Under the pieces are notes generated by a model. The model was not told the DNA's origin. It saw nothing but the letters and a program-made list of their open reading frames with translations, and searched no databases. From Polyangiaceae bacterium (GTDB taxonomy: Bacteria > Myxococcota_A > Polyangia > Polyangiales > Polyangiaceae), in the NCBI GenBank assembly GCA_016933275.1, contig JAFGBI010000111.1:1-64000 (forward strand): DNA of 64,000 nt. Reading direction: 5' to 3'. The position numbers were made by a program, and so were the translations under genes. The stretch's first letter is position 1. The number at the start of each line of letters is the position of its first letter. Below, piece by piece: positions 26,374 to 35,128 of this stretch.

Positions 26374-26958
26374 TCACGGTCCGTTACGAGGAGAGACCGA
26401 CACGGTCCCCTGGCGAACGAGCGTGCTGTCGCCACTCGACGCCCGCAGGGTGCCCGCGTAGCCGTTTCCCTCGCGCTCGGCGATGATAACGCCGGAGAAG
26501 ACGCGCCCACTCCGGCCGGCGACGGGGGCCAGCGTCAACCGCAAGGTATCGCGGTCGAGGACACCGTTCACCGTCTGCTCCCCGAGGGCTCCGGCGGCGG
26601 TGCCCCGAACCGTGCCCCTTTCGTCGAGCGTGATGGCGAGCGTGCCAGGGCCGCTCCCCTCCTTGCCGTCCTCCCGATCCCAGGCGGGGATGCGGCCCTG
26701 CTCGGGCGTCATCTCGATCACGAACCGTTCGGTGAGGTAGGTCCCGGCGAAGGCGGTGCGCGCAGCAGCGAAGGCGCTGGGGGCAGGTCGCGCAGCAGCG
26801 ACGGACGTGAAGGCGGTCGCCACGCCGCCTTCCGGAGCGGACTCGGAGGCGCGTTTGCACCCACCAGCGACCGCGAGCGCCAACACCGACGCGAGAACCT
26901 GGGCCGGCACGGACGTGCCTCGACCTGTCGCCAGGCGCGATCCCGACGGCTCCCTCAT
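26374..26958 (-). CDS. Putative lipoprotein
   Basis: 194 residues, signal sequence with lipobox LAVAGGC (Cys about 34), then an Ala-rich linker and a C-terminal beta-rich domain with GTLAITLDERGTVRGTAAG and GRVFSGVIIAE. The pattern is that of small proteins scoring a response to a stimulus in extracellular solution, but no named family fits. It is preceded by the SctQ-like gene with an ATGA overlap (26955-26958) and followed by yggS after 7 bp. Confidence 0.65.
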   Translation of the reverse strand: MREPSGSRLATGRGTSVPAQVLASVLALAVAGGCKRASESAPEGGVATAFTSVAAARPAPSAFAAARTAFAGTYLTERFVIEMTPEQGRIPAWDREDGKEGSGPGTLAITLDERGTVRGTAAGALGEQTVNGVLDRDTLRLTLAPVAGRSGRVFSGVIIAEREGNGYAGTLRASSGDSTLVRQGTVSVSPRNGP

Positions 26959-28064
26959 GCTCTACCCCGGTCGGACAGGAAGGTGAGAACACGAACGGCG
27001 AGATCTCCATCCACCTCCACGAGCTCACCCGTGGCGATCTCGCGACCGGCCACGCGTAGGACCGCCGGCGATCCGATCCGACGATCCGTACGGATGACGT
27101 CGCCCGGGCGGAGCTCGGACCACTCACGCGCGGGCATCGACACCACCCCCAATTCGATCCGCACCACAATCGGAACGTCGAGGATGACTTCGGTCAGCGA
27201 ATCGTCGGTGTCCCGCGTCCCATCGTCCACGTCGGCCTCCTCAACGTCCAGCGCCAGCGTTCGCGTTTCGCCCAGTAGCACGACCTTGCCGTCAGGCGCC
27301 AAGGTGACCGTGGGGCCTCGCGTCGCCGACGGTGTGGCAAGCACGCCCCACCCTTTCCCGACCCGATCGATGAAGGATCCCCCGGCGAAGCACCAAGCGT
27401 CCCCGGGCCGAAGCGCCCGAAGGTCGCGCCAAGTCGCGGAGCACTCGCCCACCACCAGCGGCACCGGGAGCAGGAGTGATCCGAGTCGTTCGACCAGCTC
27501 GGGCCGGGTGGGCCGTCGGGGCGGGTCGTGCCGCCATCGCAGGAAGGCCCCCACCGGGTAGGCGCGACCCGAAAGACGGGCCGTACCCTTGATCGCCGCG
27601 CCGGCGCCGCAGAGAAGCGGGAGTTTGCCAAGCTCCGTCGCCACGCACCCTGGTTTGCTGAGGCGACGGGCGATTTCGAGTAGCAGGGCCTCTGCCGCTC
27701 CCTCCAGCGCCGGACCGACGGGCGCATGTGGTGCTTCGATCCCGATCGGGCGGCGGAGCAGGAGGGCGGCGGCGGAAGTGACCAACCCCGAGTCGAGTCC
27801 GACTACCCAGCCGGCACTCCCGTCGGCCAGACGCATCGTCACTCGCACCGGGGGAAGGTCGCGGGCCGCGGCAGCAGGTTGAACGGAGTGCACCCGGAGC
27901 TCGAACTTGGCACCAAGAAGGTCTTGAACGGTCGCGGCCAGCTGCTCGGGCTCCAATGCTGCCTGGACGGCTCGTCGGCCATGGACCACGGCCGCCATGG
28001 TTCCACCGTCGCATCTCGGGAGCCCGTCCCATGGGAAAGGCCTAACGAAGTCCGGCAAAGTCAT
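26955..28064 (-). CDS. SctQ/FliN-like protein with SpoA domain
   Basis: 369 residues. The C-terminal 70 residues form a SpoA domain: ILDVPIVVRIELGVVSMPA, ELRPGDVIRTDRRIGSP and LRVAGREIATGELVEVDG are diagnostic of FliN, FliM and the type III secretion C-ring protein SctQ. A weaker middle SpoA-like block (LRALRPGDAWCFAGG) and a FliM/SctQ-like N-terminal region precede it, so the length and order fit SctQ rather than FliN. No other type III secretion or flagellar gene lies nearby. Start ATG 28064; an in-frame ATG 22 residues later is possible. It heads the lipoprotein-yggS-rarA operon. Confidence 0.72.
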   Translation of the reverse strand: MTLPDFVRPFPWDGLPRCDGGTMAAVVHGRRAVQAALEPEQLAATVQDLLGAKFELRVHSVQPAAAARDLPPVRVTMRLADGSAGWVVGLDSGLVTSAAALLLRRPIGIEAPHAPVGPALEGAAEALLLEIARRLSKPGCVATELGKLPLLCGAGAAIKGTARLSGRAYPVGAFLRWRHDPPRRPTRPELVERLGSLLLPVPLVVGECSATWRDLRALRPGDAWCFAGGSFIDRVGKGWGVLATPSATRGPTVTLAPDGKVVLLGETRTLALDVEEADVDDGTRDTDDSLTEVILDVPIVVRIELGVVSMPAREWSELRPGDVIRTDRRIGSPAVLRVAGREIATGELVEVDGDLAVRVLTFLSDRGRA

Positions 28065-28298
28065 CTTCGACCGACGGGGAGAGACGGAAGTGGGTGGCTT
28101 GATCCGGCAATATCACGACCCGCCCCTGGGGCGACTGCCAAGGACTCCTTGTTGCGCAAGAACGGGACCAGCGGCCATCCCTGCCGTCCCTCCCTCGGGA
28201 GCGCCGGTCGCTCGGACTTCCACGGGGATCCTCACTGGATTCCTCCAGAATCGTTCAAGAAATCCGTGGTCTCTCCTGGCAACACCCCAGGGGTCAGG

Positions 28299-28363
28299 GT
28301 TGGTCGTCCACCAACAATCCCCAGGACTGGGGACAAGTGACGGAGAGGCTGGTCGCCCACCAG
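28299..28363. promoter_or_regulatory. Two operator-like dyads in a 447-bp gene-free region
   Basis: Between the SctQ-like gene and the TPR gene (28065-28511) no gene can be supported. Two similar dyads lie 49 bp apart centre to centre: GTTGGT-CGTCC-ACCAAC (28299-28315) and CTGGT-CGCCC-ACCAG (28349-28363). The T-to-C change on one side is matched by A-to-G on the other, so the palindrome is kept. A third inverted repeat, TCCCCAG-GA-CTGGGGA, lies at 28318-28333. Binding sites for a dimeric regulator are the likeliest meaning; a structured RNA is the alternative. Confidence 0.4.
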
Positions 28364-28511
28364 ACGGCCTGCCTGGTATCTGTCCACGGAGTGCTGACCT
28401 GGAACGACCGGCCGGGGCGGCTGGGGCGTGAACGCATACCCTGCCTGCGTGGAGTATCCCAATCGGCCCCTCGCCTGGTGGGCTGGAGACCGACCGTGGT
28501 ATGGTCCGTCG

Positions 28512-29105
28512 GTGACGCGTTCACGCTCTGCCTGCCATCTCGGGATCGCCGCTCTCGCCGCCAACGTCCTGGCCTTCTCGAACCCAGCTGAGGCGGAGGA
28601 AGTGCGGAAGGATCCCCAGGGGATCAGGGGCATCAGCCCATACTGGGAGGTGATCAAGGAGGGTGACAATGCGTACCTAGCACGCGATTTCGTGGCGGCT
28701 ATCGCCGCCTTCCAGAAGGCCGTCACGATGGTGCCCCAGAACGCCCTGGGGCATTATCGCCTGGGGCAAGCCCTCCTCGCGAGCGGCGCACCAGCAGAAG
28801 CGGAGTTGGCGTACCAAGCGGCTCTCCGCTTCGCCGCCGATCCGGCCATGAAGGCCAAAGCGCTCTTCGTGCTCGCGGATCTCCGTGAACGGCAGAGGGA
28901 CCTTACTGCCGCCATCGAAGGGTGGACCGCCTACGTGGGCCCCGCCAAGCAGAAGGGTGCCAACGGGTACCCCGCGACCGCCACCGCACGCAACGCGGCC
29001 ATCACCCGCTGGCAGATGGTCCAGGCGGACTCCGCGAAGGTGAAAGAGCGCATCGCTGCCCGCATCGCGGAGGCAGACAAGAGCCTTCAGCAGAGCTCGA
29101 AGTGA
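28512..29105 (+). CDS. Exported TPR protein
   Basis: 197 residues from a GTG at 28512. The N-terminus VTRSRSACHLGIAALAANV with AFSNPAEA-EE looks like a cleavable signal peptide. The rest holds about two TPR units (YWEVIKEGDNAYLARDFVAA; LGHYRLGQALLASGAPAEA; AKALFVLADLRERQRDLTAA) and a Lys/Glu/Ala tail. Other in-frame starts exist at 28428. The protein probably acts as a small periplasmic scaffold; it has no named family. The operator-like dyads lie upstream, and hpt converges 44 bp downstream. Confidence 0.65.
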   Translation: MTRSRSACHLGIAALAANVLAFSNPAEAEEVRKDPQGIRGISPYWEVIKEGDNAYLARDFVAAIAAFQKAVTMVPQNALGHYRLGQALLASGAPAEAELAYQAALRFAADPAMKAKALFVLADLRERQRDLTAAIEGWTAYVGPAKQKGANGYPATATARNAAITRWQMVQADSAKVKERIAARIAEADKSLQQSSK

Positions 29106-29148
29106 CGGTCGCTCGCCAGATCGTTCGGCACGCTGACCGAGCAGCTCC

Positions 29149-29676
29149 TCACTCGACGACACCGACGTACCCGAGGTTCCTGTAGCGTTGTCCGCAGTCG
29201 AGCCCGTAGCCGACCACGAATTGGTCCTCGACCGTGAAGCCAAGGTAGTCGATGCGGATCGGCTGCTTCGTCCGCGCGGGTTTGTGCAGCAGAGTGCAGA
29301 CACGGACGCTCCGGGGTCCGCGAGCGCGAAGCAGGTCGAGTAGGTAGTTTAGCGTCAAGCCGGTGTCTACGATGTCCTCGACGACGATCACGTCCTCGCC
29401 GGCGATCGGCTGCGTGAGATCCTGGGTGATCTGGACCACCCCCGTGCTCCGCGTGCCGTCACCATAGCTTCGCAGCCCCAAGAACTCGATCCGCATGGGA
29501 AGCGAGATGGCGCGGGCCAGGTCGGCCGTGAACATGAAGCTTCCCTTGAGGACGCACAGCAGCACGAGGTGCCGCCCGGTGTAGTCGCGCGTGATCTCGG
29601 CGCCGAGCTCACGGATGCGCGCGGTGATCTGGCCTTCTGTGATCAGGGTCCGAATGCGAGGTTCGTTCGGGTCCAT
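29149..29676 (-). CDS. hpt: Hypoxanthine phosphoribosyltransferase
   Basis: 175 residues. It salvages hypoxanthine and guanine with PRPP. The PRPP loop VIVVEDIVDTGLTLNYL, the N-terminal VLKGSFMFTADLARAI, the loop region with LRSYGDGT and C-terminal VVGYGLDCGQRYRNL (purine-base binding) are all present. The ATG at 29676 has a strong SD (AAAGGTGG) seven bases upstream, and is preferred to an upstream in-frame start at 29712 that would overlap comEC's end. Confidence 0.94.
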   Translation of the reverse strand: MDPNEPRIRTLITEGQITARIRELGAEITRDYTGRHLVLLCVLKGSFMFTADLARAISLPMRIEFLGLRSYGDGTRSTGVVQITQDLTQPIAGEDVIVVEDIVDTGLTLNYLLDLLRARGPRSVRVCTLLHKPARTKQPIRIDYLGFTVEDQFVVGYGLDCGQRYRNLGYVGVVE

Positions 29677-29708
29677 CCACCTTTCGGTAGCGGCAACGCC
29701 CGCCCCGG

Positions 29709-32093
29709 TCAACGGGCGGGCCAGGGCTCTGCACCCCGCTCACAGCCGAAGACCGAGGACTTCGTGCCGATGCCGTCCGTCGTCCACATCAAGGAGCCGC
29801 ATCGGTCGAGCCGAAAGGTGGTGACACCGAAACCGGAGAGCCTTTCCATGGTCACCTGGTGTGGGTGTCCGTGTCGGTTTCGCACGTCGGTGGACACCGT
29901 GGCGATGTCGGGAGCCACCATGGCGAGGAAGTCTGGAGAGGTCGAACTGCGACTGCCATGGTGTCCAACCTTCAGGTAGTCGGCCCGGAGTCGGATCCCG
30001 TACCGCCGCACCAGGATCGCCTCGGCCCCTCGCTCCGCGTCTCCGGGAAGGACGGCCGCACGCCCCCCCAGGCGGATCCGCAGGACGATGGACGCGTCGT
30101 TGGCGGAGGATTCCGGGGCGGGGCCCGGACAGGGTCCGAGCACCTCGATGGATGCGTCCGCGAAGGCATGGGGCACCGAGCAGAGCTCCGCGGGCCGCTT
30201 CACGGGCACCCGACGGGCGGCAAGGGCTGCCAGGAGGGCCTGGTGGGCGGCGCCGGCGCCGTCAGGACCGACAAAACCCGAATCCCAGAGCTCGCCCACT
30301 TCGACCTCGCCCAGAACCGTGGCAAGTCCGAGCAGGTGGTCCGGATGCGGGTGGGTGAGCACGGCCACGTCGATGCGTCGCCGCCGTCGGGCGCGGAGCA
30401 GCGGCAGGAGCACGCGGGCACCCGGGTCGACCGGGCTCCCGACGAACCCCCCACCATCGACCAACATGAGCGACCCATCCGGGAGATCGACGAGCTCGGC
30501 GTCGCCTTGACCAACGTCCACCGCGGTCACGCGCAGGAGTCCCCGTGGGTGGCCAGCCCGCCAGGCTCCGAGCTCCACGATCCCAAACGCCAGTCCACCG
30601 AGGAGCAGGGCGGGCCAACGCGACCTCGACAGGCCGCACCGCGCGAGGGTGAGCGCCATCACCACCCAGTGCCATGCCTGCGGAGCCAAGACGGGGATTG
30701 CGAGGACGCGTGCTGCGGCGCTCGCGTAGGCGATGGCTCGAACGGCCAGCAATGCCCCGGACGCCACCAGCGCAACCCCACGCTCGAGCCAGGGGAACGG
30801 GGCGAGCAGGACGTGAACGAGGCACAAGGGGAGCGCAATGGCTTCGCCGAGGGGCGCGGCCACCAGGTTCGCGAGCAACCCGATCATGGTGACCCGAGGC
30901 ACGAAGACGGCGAGGAGCGGGGTGCACGGCAGCATCGAGGTGACCGTCGCGACGAAGCTGATCGAGAGGTAGCGAAGGGGCCCGGACACCTTGGCGTCGA
31001 CCCACGCGGCCCAGGTGCGGCCAAGGGTGAGGAGCCCGGCGGTAGCGGCTCCGGAGAGCAACAGCGAAAGATCGAAGGCAAGCAATGGGTCGAACACCGC
31101 CGCGACGAGCACCGAGAGGGCGAGGGCGCGGGCACCGGACGGGCGCCGCCCGAGGGCACGCGCACCGAGCCCTCCCGCGAGCATCCACGCCGCGCGCCAG
31201 GCGGAGCCGGAACCGCCGGCGAAATCGGCGTACGCAATCGCTAGCACTACGCCCGCCACTGCCGAAGCCCGCTCGACATCGAAACGGGCGGCGAGGATCT
31301 CTACTCGCACGAGGCAGTAGCGGAGCGCAGCGACGATACCAAGCACCGCAAATACGAGGTGCGTGCCGCTCACCGCGAGCATGTGGGCGAGCCCGCTCGC
31401 TCGGAAGGCGTCCGCCTCGAGATCCTCGAGGTCCTCCTCGCCAAGCACAAGGGCGCGCGCCATGGGCGCCGCCGCTGGCGCGAACGAGGCGACGATCCGT
31501 CGGCGGGCATGGGCGCGGGCACGATCGATGACCGCGGTGATCCCGATACCGGGCGCAGCCCGCTCCACCGCAATGGTACTTCCAGACAGCACCACCCCTC
31601 GACGTGCCGCTCCGAGGGTCGGATCCGGAAGCTCGGCGTTGCGGAAGAGTCGCACGGCTCCGAGCTGGGCGACGACCACCAGCCGGTCGCCCCGTACGAG
31701 ATCCGCGGGTCCGCCGAAGAGGCGGGCGCGGGCTTCAGGGAGGTGGCGTCCCTCGCAATCGATGGCGGAGAGATCTGCCGTGAAGACCGCGGTCCCATCC
31801 CGCCACACCGGCGAGGTTCGAACCTGAGCCTCCGCGCCGCACCGGGCAGGCGCGCCCAGCGCGTCCCGTACCGTGATCCGATCGTTCTCGAACCTGTCCA
31901 CGACGTGCCGAGCCCGCCCCGCGGTGACGAGTCCTGCCAGCGCAGCGAGTCCGAGGATCCGGATCCCCACCCCCGCCCGGGCGGCCAGGACTGCCAGCCC
32001 CACCGCGGCGACGAACGCGGCTACCGGCGACGCCAAAGCCGCTGACCCAACCAGGGCCGCCACCGCCATGGGGAGCAACGGATCCACCCGCAC
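29709..32093 (-). CDS. comEC: ComEC/Rec2-family DNA internalisation protein
   Basis: 794 residues. N-terminal region with several membrane helices (LPMAVAALVGSAALASPVAA at the start), a competence domain core (AFRASGLAHMLAVSGTHLVF), further helices, and a C-terminal metallo-beta-lactamase-type domain with VAVLTHPHPDHLLGL and ADYLKVGHHGSRSSTSPDF. It forms the inner-membrane channel for single-stranded DNA in transformation. Length and domain order are complete. No other competence genes (comEA, com pili) are adjacent. hpt follows 32 bp downstream on the same strand. Confidence 0.92.
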   Translation of the reverse strand: MRVDPLLPMAVAALVGSAALASPVAAFVAAVGLAVLAARAGVGIRILGLAALAGLVTAGRARHVVDRFENDRITVRDALGAPARCGAEAQVRTSPVWRDGTAVFTADLSAIDCEGRHLPEARARLFGGPADLVRGDRLVVVAQLGAVRLFRNAELPDPTLGAARRGVVLSGSTIAVERAAPGIGITAVIDRARAHARRRIVASFAPAAAPMARALVLGEEDLEDLEADAFRASGLAHMLAVSGTHLVFAVLGIVAALRYCLVRVEILAARFDVERASAVAGVVLAIAYADFAGGSGSAWRAAWMLAGGLGARALGRRPSGARALALSVLVAAVFDPLLAFDLSLLLSGAATAGLLTLGRTWAAWVDAKVSGPLRYLSISFVATVTSMLPCTPLLAVFVPRVTMIGLLANLVAAPLGEAIALPLCLVHVLLAPFPWLERGVALVASGALLAVRAIAYASAAARVLAIPVLAPQAWHWVVMALTLARCGLSRSRWPALLLGGLAFGIVELGAWRAGHPRGLLRVTAVDVGQGDAELVDLPDGSLMLVDGGGFVGSPVDPGARVLLPLLRARRRRRIDVAVLTHPHPDHLLGLATVLGEVEVGELWDSGFVGPDGAGAAHQALLAALAARRVPVKRPAELCSVPHAFADASIEVLGPCPGPAPESSANDASIVLRIRLGGRAAVLPGDAERGAEAILVRRYGIRLRADYLKVGHHGSRSSTSPDFLAMVAPDIATVSTDVRNRHGHPHQVTMERLSGFGVTTFRLDRCGSLMWTTDGIGTKSSVFGCERGAEPWPAR

Positions 32094-32242
32094 GGCTCAC
32101 CGGTGGATGCAAACGTCGCGCCGTGACCAGCTGACTCACCGGAGTGGGGACGAGGCCTCGAGAAGGCTGGCGAGCGCCACCCGCCGCCAGCGGTGGGTCG
32201 CCGATGTCCGGGCCCGTCCACCGCCCGAGGCGGGAAGGCGAT

Positions 32243-32629
32243 TCACCCAGCCGCGAATTGGCTGCACGCTGCTTCGCACACGGCGACGTCACCACCGTAG
32301 CAGGCACAGCAGCTGTCGAAGGTCGTGCAACCCGCGCAACCGTCATCCATCAGATCGCAGTCGCGCGCGCGTTCGGGCTCGATCTCGGGGGCTACGCCGG
32401 GGCCGGATGGTCCGTAGGTGTTCAGTCGCGGCTGTTCCGAATCCTCGACCGGGGACTCGGACGCTGTTTCGCCGGGCTCTGGGTGGTGTGCTGACCGCTC
32501 GGTGTACGACTCGGGCTGGTCGTCGGGGATGGACACAGACTGGTCAGCGACCTCCCCGCCGCCACACCCACCACTGAGCAGCACCGTGATGAGCGCGAAG
32601 GGCGATGCAAGCATGGGCATTCGGGTCAT
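32243..32629 (-). CDS. Small Cys-rich putative lipoprotein
   Basis: 128 residues. Signal sequence with lipobox LLSGGC (Cys about 22), a highly charged and Pro/Ser-rich linker, and a C-terminal Cys cluster with nine cysteines in about 35 residues: CDLMDDGCAGC, FDSCCACYGG and VCEAACSQF. Disulfide-rich ends of this sort recur in this window. No family recognised. Located 149 bp upstream (in gene order) of comEC, which starts 32093; the gap shows nothing. Confidence 0.6.
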   Translation of the reverse strand: MTRMPMLASPFALITVLLSGGCGGGEVADQSVSIPDDQPESYTERSAHHPEPGETASESPVEDSEQPRLNTYGPSGPGVAPEIEPERARDCDLMDDGCAGCTTFDSCCACYGGDVAVCEAACSQFAAG

Positions 32630-32693
32630 CGTTCACCTTTGTGTGGGACGGTAGACCCCATGGCTATCCGTCCCACCTCGTGGGTCATCGCGC

Positions 32694-33476
32694 TCAGAAG
32701 TAGTAGAGCGCAGCGATGTTCGACGTGAAGATGTTCCACGGGTTGTCGTACACCGTGGTGGTGAAGCTGCCGCGCGACTCCGAGTAGGTGGCATCGTCGG
32801 TACCGTCCGAGCTTTCCATCTTCCATTTCTCGTAGCGGTAGAGCAGGCCAATGCTCCCCTGGAGCGAGAGTTGCGGCACCCCGATGAATCCGAAATGGAT
32901 CTCTGCCCCACCCCTCGCACCCGCGTCCAGCGTGAAGCCCGTGGCCTTGTTCTCCACCCCACCGCCAGGCTCGACCTTCTGGGATGCGAATCCCACGTTC
33001 ATCTCCGGGATGACCTGAAAGCTGAAGTGGCCCATGTTCGAGAGGGCAAGGGGGACCCCGGCATGGAACAGGAAGGCGGTCACCGGGGCGACCTCCTGTT
33101 CGGTGCTGACGTTGCCCACGCTCGTCTCGAACTTGTTCTTTCCGTCATCGATCAGAGAAAAGCCAACGCCGACGTCGATACCGAGCAAGGGACTGATCCA
33201 GTACCGGGCACCGATCACGGGGGCCTGAGCGACCTCGCGATTGGCCGCCGGACCCACCGCCGACCCTGTGCCGTAGGCCACCGTACGCCTACCGAGATAC
33301 CCAACGGCGAAGGTGCCGACCATCATGTCGTGGTCCGAGTCTGTAGCGACGGCCTCCGCCCGCCCCCCCGCGTTGGCCGTAGCCGTGGCCGTGGCCGTTT
33401 GGGCGAACGCCGGCGAGGTGACCGAGATGACGCCAGCAGCAGCAACGACCGAGAATACTAGGCGAGGCTTCTTCAT
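32694..33476 (-). CDS. Outer-membrane beta-barrel-like protein
   Basis: 260 residues with a clear signal peptide (KKPRLVFSVVAAAGVISV, cleavage after TSPAFA-QT), then an Ala/Thr-rich linker, and alternating strands with many aromatic residues, ending in an aromatic YYF as outer-membrane barrels do. Motifs such as ISPLLGIDVGVGFSLID and GFIGVPQLSLQGSIGLLYRY fit an eight- to ten-strand barrel. A strong SD (GGAGGAAAC) lies just before the ATG. Function unknown; an opacity- or OmpW-like role is a guess. Confidence 0.72.
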   Translation of the reverse strand: MKKPRLVFSVVAAAGVISVTSPAFAQTATATATANAGGRAEAVATDSDHDMMVGTFAVGYLGRRTVAYGTGSAVGPAANREVAQAPVIGARYWISPLLGIDVGVGFSLIDDGKNKFETSVGNVSTEQEVAPVTAFLFHAGVPLALSNMGHFSFQVIPEMNVGFASQKVEPGGGVENKATGFTLDAGARGGAEIHFGFIGVPQLSLQGSIGLLYRYEKWKMESSDGTDDATYSESRGSFTTTVYDNPWNIFTSNIAALYYF

Positions 33477-33657
33477 GGGTTTCCTCCGCGATCACGTGGG
33501 GAGCGGCGGGACCGGAGCCCTTCCCTCCCAGCGCCCTCCATGGTTGCCCGCTTCTCCATGTTCGGTCAAGAACCCGGTCCGCGAATCCTTTCCAGAGGTT
33601 GGCAATGTGGATGGAAACTGGGTAGTCCGCGGTGGGCGATCCCGGAACCAGGACCCC

Positions 33658-34464
33658 ATGAAGCGCCGCACCGACATCCTGATGGTCGAGCAAGGACTCG
33701 CGACCACGCGGTCTCAAGCGCGAGCCCTGGTCATGGCAGGTCGGGTGTACTGGGGTGAGCGGCGTGTCGAGAAGGTCGGTACGCTGCTCCCGGAGGGCGC
33801 CACCCTCGTCGTACGGGGGGGTGAGCGATACGTGTCGCGGGGTGGCCACAAGCTGGAGGGGGCGCTCCGCGATCTCGAGCTCGTCGTCACCGGTTCCGTG
33901 GCGGTCGACATCGGGGCGTCCACCGGAGGGTTCACCGACTGTCTCCTGCAGGCCGGCGCGGCACGGGTCTACGCCGTGGACGTGGGCCAGGGTCAGCTGG
34001 CGGAGCGCCTGCGCCGGGATGCCCGTGTGGTGGTGATGGATCGCACGAACGCGCGCGACCTGGGACCCGAAGCCTTCACCGAGCCCATCGACCTCGTGAT
34101 GGTGGATGCGTCCTTCATCAGCCTCGATCGTCTGCTGCCAGCGATCGGACGAGTGCTCCGTCCATGGGGGCACCTGCTCGCGCTCGTCAAACCGCAGTTC
34201 GAGGCGGGGCGCGCCGAAGCGAGCCGTGGTCGCGGTGTGATTCGGGATCCCGTGGTCCGCGAGGCCGCTATCGCCCGCGCACGCGAGGCGATCGGGACCG
34301 CGGGGTTCGTGGCGATCCGGGAGCACGACTCGCGAGTGGCCGGGCCGAAGGGCAACCTCGAGCGCTTCGTGCTGGCTCGACGTGTGGGACCTGGCGGACT
34401 AGAGCGCGAGGACCCAGAGATCGTAGAGGGTGTGGGTCCATACCACCGGAGCAAAGCCCCGTAG
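33658..34464 (+). CDS. tlyA: TlyA-family rRNA methyltransferase
   Basis: 268 residues. N-terminal S4 RNA-binding domain (RRTDILMVEQGLATTRSQAR; AGRVYWGERRVEKVG) followed by an FtsJ/RrmJ-type methyltransferase: AVDIGASTGGFTDCLLQAGA is the SAM site, and VMVDASFISLDRLLP and LLALVKPQFEAG follow. Known TlyA proteins 2'-O-methylate 16S and 23S rRNA and sensitise to capreomycin; some have been called haemolysins. ATG at 33658. Its 3' end overlaps the convergent CPBP gene by 66 bp. Confidence 0.92.
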   Translation: MKRRTDILMVEQGLATTRSQARALVMAGRVYWGERRVEKVGTLLPEGATLVVRGGERYVSRGGHKLEGALRDLELVVTGSVAVDIGASTGGFTDCLLQAGAARVYAVDVGQGQLAERLRRDARVVVMDRTNARDLGPEAFTEPIDLVMVDASFISLDRLLPAIGRVLRPWGHLLALVKPQFEAGRAEASRGRGVIRDPVVREAAIARAREAIGTAGFVAIREHDSRVAGPKGNLERFVLARRVGPGGLEREDPEIVEGVGPYHRSKAP

Positions 34465-35127
34465 CGCATAGATGGCGGTGAAGACGAGGCCGCACACCCA
34501 ACGGAACACGAAGACCCGCACCTCGAACGGGTCCGCGAGGGTCCCCACGTGGTGCCATCCGCTGAAGACGGCGGCCGCCACCACCGCCCAGCCGATCCGC
34601 AGCAGGACCTCCTTGGTCGCCGACGTCTGGGCGAGCATCAGCAGTGACAGGACGCGTGCACCCAGACCGTAGAGCACCACGCGAAAGGCAATCTCCTCGT
34701 ACAGCCCAGCGCCGAGCGACAGAACGACGGCGGTCCACCGATCGACCTCCGGAGCGCCAGCGAGACGCAGCCGTCCGACGACGTAGGCGGCGATCAGACG
34801 CATCGTGATCGCGTAGGTGACCCCTTCCAGGATGACCCAGAGGAACCGCTCCCAGCGGAGGGCTTGCCCTCTGCCGAGCAAGACGAGGACGCCGACGAAG
34901 AGGAGGCCGATTGCGGTGGTGAGCCCCACGTAGGCCATGACGTCGTGGTTGGCGAGGGCCACGAGCTCGCGGGTCACGACATCGGCGGCGTTGCGGTAGG
35001 GCAAGAAGCCAACACCGATGTGGTAGCCGACGAAGACAGGGAGGGTCAGCCCGAGATCCGCCCAGGCCCCGCTCTTCTGGAGGCCGGTCGCGGCTGGAGC
35101 GGTCTTCTGATCGTGAGGGCCACCCAT
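34399..35127 (-). CDS. CPBP-family intramembrane metalloprotease
   Basis: 242 residues with several membrane helices. CPBP/CAAX protease motifs: GLYEEIAFRVVLYG with the paired glutamates and Arg, FSGWHHVG with the His motif, and a final WTHTLYDLWV. Such proteases cut in the membrane (Rce1-like) or protect against bacteriocins. Upstream lies the UbiA-type gene, whose stop is immediately before its ATG. Convergent and overlapping with tlyA at the 3' ends. Confidence 0.85.
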   Translation of the reverse strand: MGGPHDQKTAPAATGLQKSGAWADLGLTLPVFVGYHIGVGFLPYRNAADVVTRELVALANHDVMAYVGLTTAIGLLFVGVLVLLGRGQALRWERFLWVILEGVTYAITMRLIAAYVVGRLRLAGAPEVDRWTAVVLSLGAGLYEEIAFRVVLYGLGARVLSLLMLAQTSATKEVLLRIGWAVVAAAVFSGWHHVGTLADPFEVRVFVFRWVCGLVFTAIYALRGFAPVVWTHTLYDLWVLAL

Positions 35128-35128
35128 G

